Below, piece after piece: positions 48,314-60,733 of a DNA stretch of 64,000 bases. Made by a program: the position numbers and the translations under genes. This DNA is from Liolophura sinensis (Eukaryota; Mollusca; Polyplacophora; Chitonida; Chitonidae): NCBI RefSeq assembly GCF_032854445.1, contig NC_088298.1, forward strand, positions 16,575,976-16,639,975. The letters are read 5' to 3'. Positions within the stretch are counted from its first letter, which is position 1. Each line of letters starts with the position of its first letter. Under the pieces are notes generated by a model. That model was not told where the DNA came from and made no database searches. It was given only the letters and a program-made list of their open reading frames with translations.

Positions 48314-48325
48314 CCCTCCAGCTAA

Positions 48326-48612
48326 GATTTATTTATTTATTTATTTATTTTATTTATTTATTTGATTGGTGTTTTACGCCGTACTCAAGAATATTTCACT
48401 TATACGACGGCGACCAGCGTTATGGTGGGTGGAAACCGGGCACAGCCCGGGGGAAACCCACGACCATCCGCAGGTTGATGGCAGGCCTTCCCACGTACGG
48501 CCGGAGAGGAAGCCAGCATGAGCTGGACTTGAACTTACAGCGACCGCATTGGTGAGAGACCCCTGGGTCATTGCGCTGCGCTAGCGCGCTAACCAACTGA
48601 GCCACGGAGGCC
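48326..48612 (-). mobile_element. Full-length SINE with TSD (reference copy)
   Basis: The best-preserved copy. On the minus strand: box A-like GGCTCAGTTGGTTAGCGCG (48586-48603), box B-like GTTCAAGTCC (48525-48534), GC-rich body, conserved AATATTCTTGAGTACGGCG, and a long AAATAAAT tail. The 12-bp direct repeat CCCTCCAGCTAA lies at 48314-48325 and 48613-48624 without mismatch, so it is a recent insertion, next to an older degraded copy. Confidence 0.96.
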
Positions 48613-48624
48613 CCCTCCAGCTAA

Positions 48625-48949
48625 AATAACATAAAAAAATGTCTCTTTTACCCACTTCACTGCAGTGTTATCACAATGGATAACGCGGGCCCCTGGTATC
48701 CTCAGCAGTGCTTGGAATTGATGGGAAGCGCTGGACCAACGCGAATGGATTTCATATGGGTGATGGCGTCGAAAGACTTCAAAGGTGTCCTATGTATACC
48801 ATTGTAATTTGTTTTTACGTCAGGTGCGCCGTGTGTTTCTGCTCATCATCGAAGTGAAAATGAGGACAGTTGTGTTGACAAGATTCCAGTACATTGGCAG
48901 CGTGTGCTCAGGGTGCATTATTTTCAGATAATACGTCAAACTGTGGAGT
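48625..48949. other. No gene recognised
   Basis: Spacer without repeat or motif. Confidence 0.4.
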
Positions 48950-49250
48950 TAGGAGGCGTCTGAATTGCTACTATTTATGCGTTTACATGAACAGTTAGAA
49001 CAAAAACCTGACTGAGGTGAATTTACAAGAGGACGTATTTAACCGGTTACGTGTGAGCATTTGCCAAATATCACACCGTCGTCAGTGCCCTGGATTTACT
49101 CTCTGCGCTGTACGTCCCTTGCATTGTTGTGTTGCTGCATAAACTAGGATTCTGCTGGTGGACTTAGCATCCCCGCGGTCTTCCTTTTGCATTGTATTAA
49201 TTGTGATGACAACACAGCATTTTGAGGAATTCTAGACCAGTAAATAAATT
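48950..49250 (-). repeat. Family A repeat, nearly complete unit
   Basis: AATTGCTACTATTTATGCGT, TTTAACCGGTTACGTGTGAG, GGATTCTGCTGGTGGACTTA, GTGATGACAACACAGCATTT. It runs past one end of the unit into the start of the next, consistent with a tandem source. Confidence 0.84.
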
Positions 49251-49439
49251 ACATTCAGAGATGCCCCCTCCCCCCCAGGTCTTGAAATCGAAATGTGCCA
49301 TCGCATTAAGTGCCATTAATGTACCACATGTATCTATAGGTGAAGCATTAATGGAGACATAGACCAGACAGCCATTCACACTGCTATTCACCCTGCTATA
49401 GCATTTATAACAAAGGCTCAGAAAGATATTTACTAACTT

Positions 49440-49795
49440 TCTGTGGATTTAAATGAAACTGTAGACTTTCCAGATGGTACATCTTACCTAGACCTGTAGT
49501 TGCACACAGACAAAAACGGTGTTCTCTCTCGCAGATTTTACAAGAGGATAGTTTCAATTTTAACATTGTAACTTAGCCATATTTGGACGGCAATGTACCG
49601 AACGGCAATGCATTTGGCGTGTACATGTCTCGCTTTGTTACATTTGTCACATCTTGCCTGTTGTGTGACTATTTCAATAAACGTCACAAGTTATTATTGC
49701 AAAAACTTGTGTGCCTGGGTTATTCCATCAAAAGCCTTCACTCCAAATGCGTTAAGTTTTACAGTGAGTACAATTTTCTTTGTAAGTAAATAAGG
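49440..49795 (+). pseudogene. Penelope-like-type RT, thumb and C-terminal part
   Basis: Frames show DFPDGTSYLDL, a stop, HTDKNGVLSRRFYK, a frameshift, then an open frame YLDGNVPNGNAFGVYMSRFV continuing to DYFNKRHKLLLQKLVCLGYS and KFYSEYN. This is the pattern after the palm in one animal RT family (Y-K-R, then a LDGNVP-x-x-x-x-YGVYxSxL motif, then a helix ending in KFY). Family B follows within a few bases. The catalytic palm is missing. It is the clearest single piece of this element in the window. Confidence 0.68.
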
Positions 49796-49799
49796 GCAA

Positions 49800-50225
49800 A
49801 GCGTTCAGAATCTCTGGCGCTCTGCTCCATGACTGAGTCTAATTCCGCTCTACCCGGGGCCATTATTCATCATGTTGAATTAGATCGCCACGTTGGATAT
49901 GTGAACAGTTGCAATTAAAGCGCAACTGAGATACATTTGTTTTGTTATCAGTTTGTTAACAGGTATTCCAGCATTGTACACGATTTGATTACTGATTTAA
50001 CTCAGCCGCCTAGAACATACCTTGTGTCTTTCCTACATTACTGAAAACTGTTGACCGCTTCTCTTTGTATGATTTCATCCTACTTTCGTAGTTTATATGG
50101 TTTTTAATTCTTTGGTAATTTGTTTTAAACGTCGTTTTTGGAATTGGCCGTGCGATTATTGACCTTATTGATCCTTATTGGTTAACGGCTGGTATACGAA
50201 TGTCTATTTCGAGGCATACAATCAC
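49800..50225 (+). repeat. Family B repeat, full length
   Basis: Starts GAATCTCTGGCGCTCTGCTC, then CATGTTGAATTAGATCGCCA, then ACTGATTTAACTCAGCCGCC, then TATTGGTTAACGGCTGGTAT. It is joined directly to the RT fragment upstream. Confidence 0.9.
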
Positions 50226-51714
50226 ATGTAACATATATATCATAATTAGATAACTTAAAGTAAGTCTATTTTGGGGTATAATGGCAGCATATTTTAACAT
50301 TCAGTACTTTTCAGTGGTCTTTAAGACACCTATATCGGGGATAATGTGTTACAGGGCCAGATGCCAGTGGTTGTTTAGGCTGCTGAGTTAGTCAATCTCA
50401 AGTCTTTCGGAGGCAAGTACATATAACTATAAGCTGCCACAAACAGAATGTAAAGGACAAGATCAGTGTGCATAGATACACGTGTTGAAAACCGACAAGA
50501 ATGCAAAAAAGAGCGCAGCTAATTACAACAGCAACAAGTGGAGAAACTCTTGTTTATACTCCGTGGCGATATGATTGCAGTAAAGTATATTATGAATTTT
50601 TATACATTTGTCTTGAAAATAAAATCAGTGTTGCTTTAAAAATATTTATGTTTTATGTATTAGCCTTAAGTGTAGGATTAGGACAGGCCTACAGGCGTAG
50701 TCCTGTAGTCATACGTCATCACATGTATTTTTTTCATAAAGTGCATGTACTTCGTATCATTGAATGGACATGAGTAACTTGCCATAAGTCGGTGGTTTAT
50801 TCCATACACATATGTTTGCTCCACCAGTAAAATTTAGTACTACGGCATAAGTAGGCCCTTCAGTGTAAGTACGTTACACAACAATCAACTGAAATAAATA
50901 ACTATTTTTTTGTAATATCAGTTGTTTCTAATTGGGGAAGTAATCAGTGTAGTTGATCGGAAAATCATTGTTTCATTGATCTATATTATGTATGAAACCT
51001 GTCTAAATTCTTCCTGGCTTTGGCAAAGTGAACAGATGAACGTTGACTTCTTCTTGTCAGTTTTGGAGCCTTGTAAGGAGGAAGCTGACAACATAAACAA
51101 CATATAGTTAAAATATATCAAAAAAGTCCAAGCTGACCCTTACACTTAAATGTAAGATGTGCTTGTGTTTTTTAATGTTTGTTTTCCCTTTTTTGTATAT
51201 CCACTACTCCCTCTCAAGGATATTTTTACAACTTGACGTAATTATACAACCACGTTCTGTTTCAACTGACACTGCTGACAACCAAGAACTCAGTTAAGCT
51301 AACAAAAATTGAACAGACCAAGTTATCAAGGACAAAACTGTGAGCACAAGTTGTTTTATACTGTGTGCCGTGTTGTCGAGTTTATAGATAGTTTACAGAT
51401 GATGAAACTTATTCATTTCAATGGTAGTTAAGGGTGCCCTGTTGTAACGCTCACGGAGGAAGAAATGGTAACTCTCAGAAATACTCATACGAGAACTCAC
51501 AAAAGGGGCATTCAGTATCAACAACAACATTTGAAAGTGTTACATGTGCTAGAGAAGCAGATGCCGAGTATGGAAACAGTAATCGAACAGAACCTGATCC
51601 CATAATGTGTGTAAACGGTGTGAGCCTTTTGTCGTTTACTTACTTAGTTTTGATCTGATCCGAGGTAATTGCAATAGATTACATGCATTGTGTTTACTTA
51701 GGGGTGACAGTATA
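50226..51714. other. No gene recognised
   Basis: 1.5 kb of AT-rich DNA. Frames of 61-90 codons (50501-50773, 50922-51107, 51434-51658) have no motifs. Confidence 0.42.
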
Positions 51715-51890
51715 ATTAAAGATATACAGCATGGAGAACAAAAGACAGTCATAACAGTGCGATAGCTGACAAATGGTCACACGTAACCAGTGAAATACGA
51801 CCTCTTGTCAATTTACCAGGCTGTGTTTTAACAGAATTACCTTTAAAAAAGGGCAGTGATATTAATTGTAATTTATTACATGATCACATT
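51715..51890 (+). repeat. Family A repeat, internally deleted
   Basis: GTGCGATAGCTGACAAATGG, ACGTAACCAGTGAAATACGA, CTCTTGTCAATTTACC, then a gap, then GGGCAGTGATATTAATTGTA. Confidence 0.8.
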
Positions 51891-51947
51891 AAACAATGCC
51901 GAGGGATACATTATCACATTAAACAATGCCAAGGGATACATTATCAA
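51887..51947 (+). repeat. 30-bp direct duplication
   Basis: ATCACATTAAACAATGCCGA then GGGATACATT, followed by a second copy with one change. Confidence 0.9.
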
Positions 51948-51959
51948 ACGTAGTGAATA

Positions 51960-52192
51960 GTTTCCGTGAAATGACCGTAAAAAGTGGAATAAATTTTACA
52001 TCTCAAAATGGTGCAAAATTCATGAGCTGTTCCTTATTACTCTACGCTGTATAAAAATATGAATTGAGGGCAGTTTTTCCACACAACATTTATGATGTTC
52101 AACTTTATCCCTCATTCTCCCAACATATTTTACACACAAATGCCACTAACTGCCTTCACTTCGGACCCCAGTGTAAATTTTTTGACTAATAA
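51960..52192. other. Spacer, nothing recognised
   Basis: No motif or repeat. Confidence 0.4.
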
Positions 52193-52204
52193 AAAATATG
52201 TTGA

Positions 52205-52445
52205 TTTATTTATTTATTTGATTGGTGTTTTACGACGTACTCAAGAATATTTCGCTTGTACGACGGCGGTCAGCATTATGGTGGGTGGAAACCGGGCAGA
52301 GCCCGGGGGAAGCGCACGACCATCCACAGGTTGCGGATAGACGACAGCAAGAGCTGGACTTGAACTCACAGCGACCACATTGGTGAGAGACTCCTGGGTC
52401 ATTACGCTGCGCTAAAGCGCTAACCAAGTGAGCCACGGAGGCCCC
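52205..52445 (-). mobile_element. Near-full-length SINE with TSD
   Basis: Complete head and tail with a small internal deletion near 52335. The 12-bp direct repeat AAAATATGTTGA lies at 52193-52204 and 52446-52457 without mismatch. Confidence 0.95.
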
Positions 52446-52477
52446 AAAATATGTTGAATGCAAGCCCTGTTTTTAAT

Positions 52478-52537
52478 GTTTATTTATTTATTTGATTGGT
52501 GTTTTACGCCGAGGCTATCCGCAGATTGCTGGCCGAC
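52478..52537 (-). mobile_element. SINE tail with internal deletion
   Basis: GATTGGTGTTTTACGCCG joined to CTATCCGCAGATTGCTGGCC; about 80 bp of body is missing between. CCCTGTTTTTAAT / CCCCGTTTTTGAT flanks are a possible TSD. Confidence 0.85.
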
Positions 52538-52784
52538 CCCCGTTTTTGATAATGGACAGTAAACAGGAATGTATTATTGAATACAAAAACTTTGCATTAG
52601 TCCATAACAATTTTAAACATCCAACATCCATGTAATCCCCGAAATTTAAAGAATTTTTAAAATGTATCCACAGATTTTGCATTACGAACAAATATTTTGC
52701 AGGCCTACCGTTGCATGCACTTGTGTATTTTCAGACGTGAGATAATTCACTGGAATATATCCAGAGCAGTTTACTATATGCATT

Positions 52785-53037
52785 GAATGACATGAGTAAT
52801 TTGCATGGAATGGCATGAGTAATTGGCATGGAATGGCATGAGTAATTGGCATTGAATGCCATGGGTAATTAGAATTGAATGGCATGAGTAATTGGCATTG
52901 AATGGCATGGGTAATTGACATGGAATAGCATAAGTAATTGGCATTGAATGGCATGAGTACTTGTCATTGAATGGCATGGGTAATTGACATGGAATAGCAT
53001 GAGTAATTGGCATTGAATGGCATGACTAACTGTCATT
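52785..53037. repeat. 23-bp minisatellite, about 11 units
   Basis: Unit close to GAATGGCATGAGTAATTGGC plus ATK, with two recurring variants (GGGTAATTGACATG and AGTAATTGGCATT) partly alternating. 69 bp (three units) makes a 23-residue peptide period, so several frames stay open; those proteins (MPITHAIPCQL repeats) are artefacts. Confidence 0.95.
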
Positions 53038-53674
53038 TGAAGTTGTAAACTGGAGGCTGTTTTTCCATTATAACCAAGGTGCGTAGGCTGGTTTCCAAAC
53101 GTATATACATATACATCCTTATAATCATCGTGCTACCACATTCCAGTTCTCGTGGATTTGAATCCAGCATGTAAATCGTTTGAGAGTGATTATTGGGCGT
53201 GCGTCTCCAAACATGGCTAAAAACTAGCCAAACCACTTTCTGCACTTCACACTTTGATAATGCAAGTACTGAGCAGTGCTCCTTTTCCAGACAGAATAAA
53301 TATTCATTAAAATGGATTGTTTTCCCATGTGTCTCATGTTTGCACTATCATGGGCCCCAGTATTCCGGTTGCGGTGTCGTAATACCTCTCCTGCATAGAC
53401 ATATGAAGGTGACGGCGACAGATGGCGTTACATGCTTATGGATTCTTCACGCGTTTTGCAGAGATAATTGGCTTAATGTACTGGTGTTTTGTCGAAAGTC
53501 GATAACAGAAGATAAAAAGATTTTGTCAATATCGACTGGGTTTAAGAAGCTCTGTATCTTAGACAAGCAATGATATGAAGCCGAGGGTTTAACCTTTCCA
53601 TATGTAAATGTAAATACCAATGCCACTTGATCATATCCGTTTTTGAATGCAAACGTTCACCATTAACATCCGTA
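53038..53674. other. No gene assigned
   Basis: A 126-codon plus-strand frame (53193-53573) has mixed composition and several Cys but no motif I know; no splice or start context supports it. Confidence 0.35.
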
Positions 53675-53843
<169 letters not shown>

Positions 53844-53944
53844 ACATTTTTGGGCAGTGAAGTAATGCGCCACGTATCAAGTCGGTAACGCATGTGTTTA
53901 AGCATTAAACTTGTAACACAAAACAAACTCCGCTAAATGACATA

Positions 53945-54076
53945 CATGCTTTTAATTACAGTGTATTGATACCTGAAAAAGGTAAGGTTATCTCCCTTTT
54001 TTGAGACTGCCATGCTTTTAATTACAGTATATTGATACCTGAAAAAGGTAAGGTTATCTCCCTTTTATGAGACTGC
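53945..54076 (+). repeat. 66-bp tandem duplication
   Basis: CATGCTTTTAATTACAGTGT begins at 53945 and again at 54011; the two units differ at about two positions, so the duplication is recent. Confidence 0.95.
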
Positions 54077-54734
54077 CTTCTTCATTGGAAGAAAGGGTTT
54101 TCTTGTCAAAGGTAATTCTCTTGCTTTATTTTAAATGCTTAATTGAATAAACATATGGAATTAAGACAAAGTATGACTTCATCTTAATGACTATTTTAAT
54201 CCTATCCGGGATATTGTAGACTGGTATTCATGATTGGGCGGTAGACAACTTGCCACAAATCCGCGAAGAAATTTGCTTGTCCCAAAACCTTCCGTATCTC
54301 AAGGTTTACTCCCCACGATCTCTATCTCGGCTGCCTACATTTATTTTACCCGCCAGTAGGCTGCTTTTGTTATCAGGAACAAATGTTAATATGTGACTCG
54401 TGCGGTAACTGAAAAAGCAATTCTTATCAGGAAATTAATCATTGCCACTTCCCGACATCATTCAAGTCGGTTGTTGACTCTAGGCTTGGTCCTGCACTTA
54501 GCCGGCTGTTGGCAAATCACACGGATACGTTCCCTCCTTGTACTACGGCACGCCCTGGAGACAGTTTCCACTGTTTTCCTGCCGATAGCACTGATAGCAG
54601 ACAAATAAATATGTCCGGGCGACATGATTATTTGTCGCTCCACTGCTGACACCGGTACAGCACGACACGCCATTAATCAACGCGTTATAATGACAGTTGT
54701 CCTTTCTGTACTGCTGTAAAATCTATGCATCGAA
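54077..54734. other. No gene recognised
   Basis: Two 71-codon frames overlap on opposite strands at 54393-54673; no motif. Confidence 0.4.
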
Positions 54735-54830
54735 ACAGACGTTCGTGTAGCAGCCGTTTACCAATAAGGAGGTTTCAGGTCAATAATCGCAAGGCCAATT
54801 CTCAAAAACGACGTACAACACAAACCAGTG
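54735..54830 (-). repeat. Family B end fragment, inverted
   Basis: AACAGACGTTCGTGTAGCAG, then GTCAATAATCGCAAGGCCAA, then CTCAAAAACGACGTACAACA; complement of the 3' end of family B. Confidence 0.82.
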
Positions 54831-54894
54831 AAAGTGAGTAAATATTTTTCACAACATCCATTGGATTCATTGCGACATTCAGGGCCTGGATTTA

Positions 54895-55110
54895 CTGATG
54901 AGAGTGTGGAACACAGCATTTTGAGTAATTCTAGACTTCAGCCAGAGTGGTAAGGGGGGGGGGGGGTTAATTTGATGCTATTTATTGATTTGCATAAACA
55001 GTTAAAATAAAACCCTAACTGAGGTAAATTGATAAGAGACTGTATTTCAACGGTTACGTATGACCATTTGGTCAGTCAAACCGTCGTCTTGCATTCTCGT
55101 TTTTCTCCCT
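54895..55110 (-). repeat. Family A repeat with G13 run
   Basis: TTTGAGTAATTCTAGACTTC, a run of 13 G (54954-54966), GCATAAACAGTTAAAATAAA, GAGACTGTATTTCAACGGTT. Confidence 0.8.
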
Positions 55111-55494
55111 ATGTTCTCATAATTATACACTTCAACGTTCCTGTCTGGTCATCGAAATTAGATGGTTATTTTACATCTATAGTTTCACTTCGCGGAATAT
55201 TGTAAACTTTAATCAACCTTTCACTTCACACCGTATCATGCCAGTGTGTAGACATACGACCATACGTTTTGTGTTGCATGACGGTGTTTCATTTAGAAAC
55301 GTTTTATTTTCAAATTTATCAGATTCGCTCCATCATCACATATCATCACATAAGCTTTTGACAATTTCTCTTGGATTCATCGATTTGTTTTCTAAACGTT
55401 ATATTTGACTTTATCTGTGTCGAATTTGAACAATTTAGCAAAGGACATGCACCTGTGATATACTATTTCAAGTGTGTCATTTGTTTTAGGTATT
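55111..55494. other. No gene recognised
   Basis: AT-rich spacer. Confidence 0.4.
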
Positions 55495-55805
55495 TTGATG
55501 CATAGTTTCTTATCGACAACTTATACACTGGCATGTTAGACGATTTCAATACTAGATTTCGCTCATTCGCCTGCGACATACCTTGCATCTTTCAAACATC
55601 AAAGGAAACTGCTGAACGCTTCTCTTTGCACGATCCTGGCCTGTTTACACGATTTCAATACTGATTTCTCTCATTCGCCTGCAACATTCTTTTGCACGAT
55701 CCTGGTCTAATTTCATACTGTATATACTTTCTTAGTCTTTAGTGGATTGTTTTATACGTTGTTTTGGAAGTGCCCTTGCGACGTCCGTATTTGTTGACTG
55801 TAATT
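55495..55805 (+). repeat. Family B repeat with internal duplication
   Basis: GATTTCAATACTAGATTTCG, then CGATTTCAATACTGATTTCT about 100 bp later, each followed by CATTCGCCTGC and TTGCACGATCCTGG. It ends with a TTCTTAGTCTTTAGTGGATT segment. Confidence 0.83.
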
Positions 55806-56077
55806 AGGACCCTTTGCTAATCTAGGCAGTGTTCCTTTAAGCTTTGTTTTTGCCTGTTGATTTGTTGAATGTTTCTTTCTTTTCCTTCCCTGGCAGACAA
55901 CTCAAAGCTTTAAACACATATTCCTGATGGGTTCGTTTAGTGTATGTCAGAAATCGAACAACAAAAACTGGTTTCACCATTTCTGTGAAATCATGGCAAT
56001 CACACTTGACAGAGTGCTTTATGTGATATACTTTACCTTGGTATTTCATCGGGTGGCGTTCAGTTCATACCGATAAT
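55806..56077. other. Spacer, nothing recognised
   Basis: No motif. Confidence 0.4.
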
Positions 56078-56088
56078 GCGCAAATATT

Positions 56089-56290
56089 TATATATTTGAT
56101 TGATTTTTACGCCGTACTCAAACATATCTCACTTGTACAACAGCGACCAGAATTACGCTGGGAGGAAACCGAGCAGAGCCAGGGGAAAAACCCACGACCA
56201 TTTGCAAGTTGCTGCAGGCCCTGCTACGTATGGTCACGAACTCACAGCTATCGCATTGCGTTGCGCTGGCCTGCCTACTCCCTATCCACC
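56089..56290 (-). mobile_element. Diverged SINE with TSD
   Basis: Tail TTTTTACGCCGTACTCAA, body CCACGACCATTTGCAAGTTG, and a partial head. GCGCAAATATT lies at 56078-56088 and 56291-56301 without mismatch, although the element itself is diverged and has deletions. Confidence 0.92.
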
Positions 56291-56301
56291 GCGCAAATAT
56301 T

Positions 56302-56732
56302 GATAGACCTAATATCCGTGCTTTTACTGCTTCTAGTGTCAGATACTGTGTCTTTTGCAAGGTGTACTTGGAAGGAAGGGCAGAAATTCCAACATGTTGA
56401 CACTGGCACCGGCCCACAACATTGTCCACTCTGGCTTTGCTGAACTTACCATTGTGCTCTTGCATGAGTTTACACACCAAACAAAAAGCACATATCTAGC
56501 AGAAAATCAAAAAGGTCTAATGTAACAAGGGAGACGAATAAATTCTCATAAACCCTTATCTAAATACACAATTCCTAGCGTTTGTCAAAGCTTTGGTTAA
56601 AATCCTGTGCTAGGTTCACCTGTAGCGCCACGGAGTCCGTCATAATGGCGGGGAGAGGGGGGGGGCTGGAAAACCCTGTTGAAAAAGTCTCTTGGAACAT
56701 GTTAGAGATTTACACATGTTATTAGATAACAT
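56302..56732. other. No gene recognised
   Basis: Short frames on both strands without motifs; a G10 run near 56656. Confidence 0.4.
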
Positions 56733-56863
56733 TTCTGCGTCAAGTCATTGTGAAAACAAATCTCATTCCTGAGTCTCGTCACTGTAAAAACAGATTTCAT
56801 TCCTACGTCACGCTATTGGTACAACATATCTCATTCCTGCGTCACGTCATTGTTAAAACAGAT
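56733..56863. repeat. 34-bp minisatellite, about four units
   Basis: Unit resembles TCATTCCTGCGTCACGTCAT then TGTAAAAACAGAT, with 15-20% divergence between units. Confidence 0.9.
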
Positions 56864-57764
56864 GTGACAAACACAATTCGCACTACATCAAGATAGTAAT
56901 TGTATAAGGTGTTTACTGTTCTTTGTCCATCACTTTAAAGCCCTTCGTGACAGAGGACAGCCCGAGTCTCTATTTATTAATCCTGAAAGTCTCCGGAGGG
57001 ATCAATCAATCTGCCAATTAGCACACTACATCTTAGGCTTGATTAAGACAGTAGCCATAAAACACATGTAGCTACACGTTATATTTTATCATTGCTTTTG
57101 ATGAATGACAGTATTTGATGAACATAGGGGGTTGGCGAATGGCTTAATTAACCAGTGAGATGGAATGTTACAATGTAATGTAAGATTCAGCTTTATGATA
57201 GGAGGGTTGTCACGTATATGGCAGGCAGAAGGACATTCAGGTTTTTTCTTTTTATTTTCAATCCTTTTACTTCGTGGTGTGGTGTCAGATCCGTCAATGA
57301 TTCTAATGTTTCAGCCCAATCGCTAACTGGCGGCTGTCATGAAGTGTTGTGGCATGGTTCAAGATTGCGAGAAGAACGGTGTTTATAAATACATACAAAG
57401 GTGGGTGGGGGGGGGGGGGGGTCGTGTGATCTGTATTTCTTTCAAATATTCTCCGGTTATTTAGTAAAGAAAGACTTCAGATTTGCCCTTCCTTGATTAT
57501 CATCCGATGAATGGATCGTAGATGGAACAATCTATTGGGTGCTTTTATGCTGAACATTTGATAAACATAATGTCAGAACCTTGTCTGTAATCACCTGTAA
57601 TCGAATTTTGTAATACAACATTAATACAGTGCACAAAATTATGTACCCGAGGGAGATTACAGCGAGCATAATTCCGGTAAAAACTCAAGATGAACCCATG
57701 GAAACAGATAAATGCACAACTTCTAGTATATTCCCCGAGTAAAAAAAATAACACTGGCATACCG
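56864..57764. other. No gene recognised; G15 run
   Basis: A run of 15 G at 57407-57421 preceded by GTGGGT. The 71-codon minus frame at 57545-57760 has no motif. Confidence 0.42.
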
Positions 57765-57910
57765 ACGAGTTGCGTTTGTTACCATTTTTGGCATTGCAAA
57801 TAATCCTTACTAGCAAGGAAATATACGGAAGGGTTCTGCGTATGGCGTATATACATCTCGCCTTATAGCATTTGTTAGATCCTGTACGTTGTGTGAGAGA
57901 GTCATGTTGG
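57765..57910 (+). pseudogene. Penelope-like-type RT scrap
   Basis: One frame reads AYGVYTSRLIAFVRSCTLCE, matching the YGVYxSxL motif of the fragment at 49440-49795. Stops surround it. It runs into family A. Confidence 0.6.
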
Positions 57911-57914
57911 AGAG

Positions 57915-58545
57915 GAAGACAAGAGCAGGGACGAGAGTGTAATAGCTGGCAAATCGTCAGACGTAACCGGTGAAGCATGGCCTCATGTCGATTTGCCTCA
58001 TTCAGGGTTTTATTCTAACTCTTCGTGTAAACGAGTAGCAACTTACACGCCCCTAGCACAGGGCTTTAGTCGAATTAGGTAAAAAAATATATGTAGTGAT
58101 GTTGTTTGCTGTTTATTAGACGTTACCGGTCTAGAATTACTCAAAATTCTGTGTTCTCATCACATTTAACAAACCATGCAAAAGGACCAGGCCTCAAGGG
58201 TGCTTAGTCCACCAGTAGAATCCCGGTGTATGCGGAATACAATATAATTAAAACGTACAGCATTGACAGGAAGACCACATCAGCGATGGCCGTGTGATAT
58301 ATGGCAAATGGTCAAACGTAACCTTGGAAACATGGCCTCTTGTCCACCTTTACTCAGTCAGCGTTTTAGTCTAACTAAATGTAATGTAAATGTAAATGCA
58401 CAAGAGAAGCAACGTATACACCCCCTAAGACCATGGCTTAAGTAGAATTAAGTCTAAAAAATGCACTGACGTTAATTTAATTTACCAGACGTCACTGGTC
58501 TAAAATTACTAAAAAAAGCTATGTTGTCATCACATTTGTAATGTT
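57915..58545 (+). repeat. Two family A units in tandem
   Basis: ACGTAACCGGTGAAGCATGG near 57960 and ACGTAACCTTGGAAACATGG near 58315 are about 355 bp apart. CACTGGTCTAAAATTACT near 58490 and its counterpart near 58125 are about 365 bp apart. The joint at about 58210-58260 (CCACCAGTAGAATCCCGGTG, ACGTACAGCATTGACAGG) defines the unit edges. Confidence 0.87.
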
Positions 58546-58589
58546 GTATGACCTCCCAGCTCCAGTGGAGTTGAAATACAAGTGCGAGT

Positions 58590-59110
58590 GCTTGAATTTT
58601 CTCATCAATAACATCTGTGTGAAATTCGGGGAAACCATACATCAACACTGTATAGGTTCCCCTATGGGGTACAAATTGTGCCTAATTTTGGCCCACACTG
58701 TACCTGTTGTCGTATGAATACTATTATGGGCAGAAACTATAAAGGAATAATCCTCACAGACCCGAACTAAACGTATATATATATCCATATATAGCAAATG
58801 CTGTGAAAGATATTTACCCACGTTCGCTGGAAGGAAATCTACAGATGGTACCTATATTTGTGCAAAGACCAAAACAGGGTACTCTCTCGCCAACTTTACC
58901 ATAGGGATAGTTTCAATTTTGACATTGTAAATTATTCTTACTTGGACAGAAATATACCGAACGGTCCTGTATATGGCGTGAACATATCTCGCCTTGTAGC
59001 ATTTTAGATCTCAATGATTTCAATGAACGTCACAAGTTATTACCAGTTCTTCAAAAACTGGTGTGTCAAGGTTATTCCATCAAACGCCATCCGCCTTATT
59101 TTCGTACTTT
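58590..59110 (+). pseudogene. Penelope-like-type RT, palm to C-terminus, degraded
   Basis: Reads FLINNICVKFGETIHQHCIG followed by SPMG, which fits the palm motif I/V-G-x-P-M-G-T-N-C-A-P. After a frameshift, LYLLSYEYYYG follows. The YxDD region is lost, then YLDRNIPNGPVYGVNIS-like text and the helix after it appear in yet other frames. Directly followed by a truncated family B. With the pieces at 15984 and 49440 it covers much of the RT. Confidence 0.65.
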
Positions 59111-59230
59111 ATATACTTTACTTACTTGTTTGCTAATTTGCGTTAAATATCGGAAATCACCTCGCGATTATAGACCAGAGCATTCTTATTGGTTGTTGGC
59201 AGGTATACGAATATGGATATTCAACGGACG
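59090..59230 (+). repeat. Family B, internally deleted
   Basis: TTTTCGTACTTTATATACTT, then TTCTTATTGGTTGTTGGCAG; most of the 5' half of family B is missing and the RT fragment joins near its middle. Confidence 0.75.
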
Positions 59231-59589
59231 TTTAAGTGATTGTAGATTGTATTACCAGCAAAAACTGTGTAGTAATAGCATTTTATTCTCTGTTATTTAT
59301 TTCTGTACAGGGCTTTTTTTTGGTGTAATGAAAAGAAGCCTCTGGCCAGAAGCCAGTCCCAGTTTGTTGTGTATTTTAGCATTCGATTGCCAAGCTATGA
59401 CTATTTTATAAACAACAAGAAAATATAGTTTCTGTGTAAACAACAAAATATGGTTACAGCAGATACAGTCTCAGCCAAAACAAGTCTCCATTGCAAATCC
59501 ACATAGACAGGTAATTCCACAGTTCCCAGTGTGTTTTCCAAGTAAAAGTTAACTCTGACATCGCTATGACACTCGGTCACATCGGTGAA
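59231..59589. other. No gene recognised
   Basis: Spacer before the CA microsatellite. Confidence 0.4.
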
Positions 59590-60396
<807 letters not shown>

Positions 60397-60460
60397 ATGA
60401 TGATGATGATGATTATTATTATTATCATTATTATTTTTGTTATTATTATTATTATTATTA

Positions 60461-60511
<51 letters not shown>
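60397..60511. repeat. GAT then ATT microsatellite
   Basis: Five GAT units followed by about 33 imperfect ATT units. Confidence 0.97.
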
Positions 60512-60512
<1 letters not shown>

Positions 60513-60733
60513 CGAAGCTGTTCGGCCCCTTAAACGGTAAGCGTCGTGATTGTAGAGATCTACAGGAGAGTAAAATTCTAGGACAGCTTGAAACACTTCG
60601 AAGTGACGTAGAAGGAAATATACGTAACTTGTATAGTGATCCTGCTTGTCCAATGCGACCCCAGCTTCAGGCTCCATATACGGAGCAGCTTTATCACATG
60701 ACCAGGCGGTTTCGTGAGTCGAGTGGATGTTGA
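60512..60733 (+). CDS. Unassigned open frame, weak exon candidate
   Basis: About 73 codons open after the ATT run, to a TGA at 60731-60733. The text is hydrophilic and non-repetitive: RDLQESKILGQLETLRSDVE then NIRNLYSDPACPMRPQLQ. A minus-strand frame overlaps it completely. I do not recognise a family and see no clear start or acceptor. It could be a piece of a gene or transposon, or chance. Confidence 0.2.

Noticed and set aside
52682-53013. Repeated peptide MPITHAIPCQL, possible repeat protein or antimicrobial peptide
   Set aside because: Produced by the 23-bp minisatellite; unit length is not a multiple of three and several frames are equally open.
53193-53573. 126-codon plus-strand frame with several Cys
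   Set aside because: No recognisable cysteine pattern, no signal peptide, no start context.
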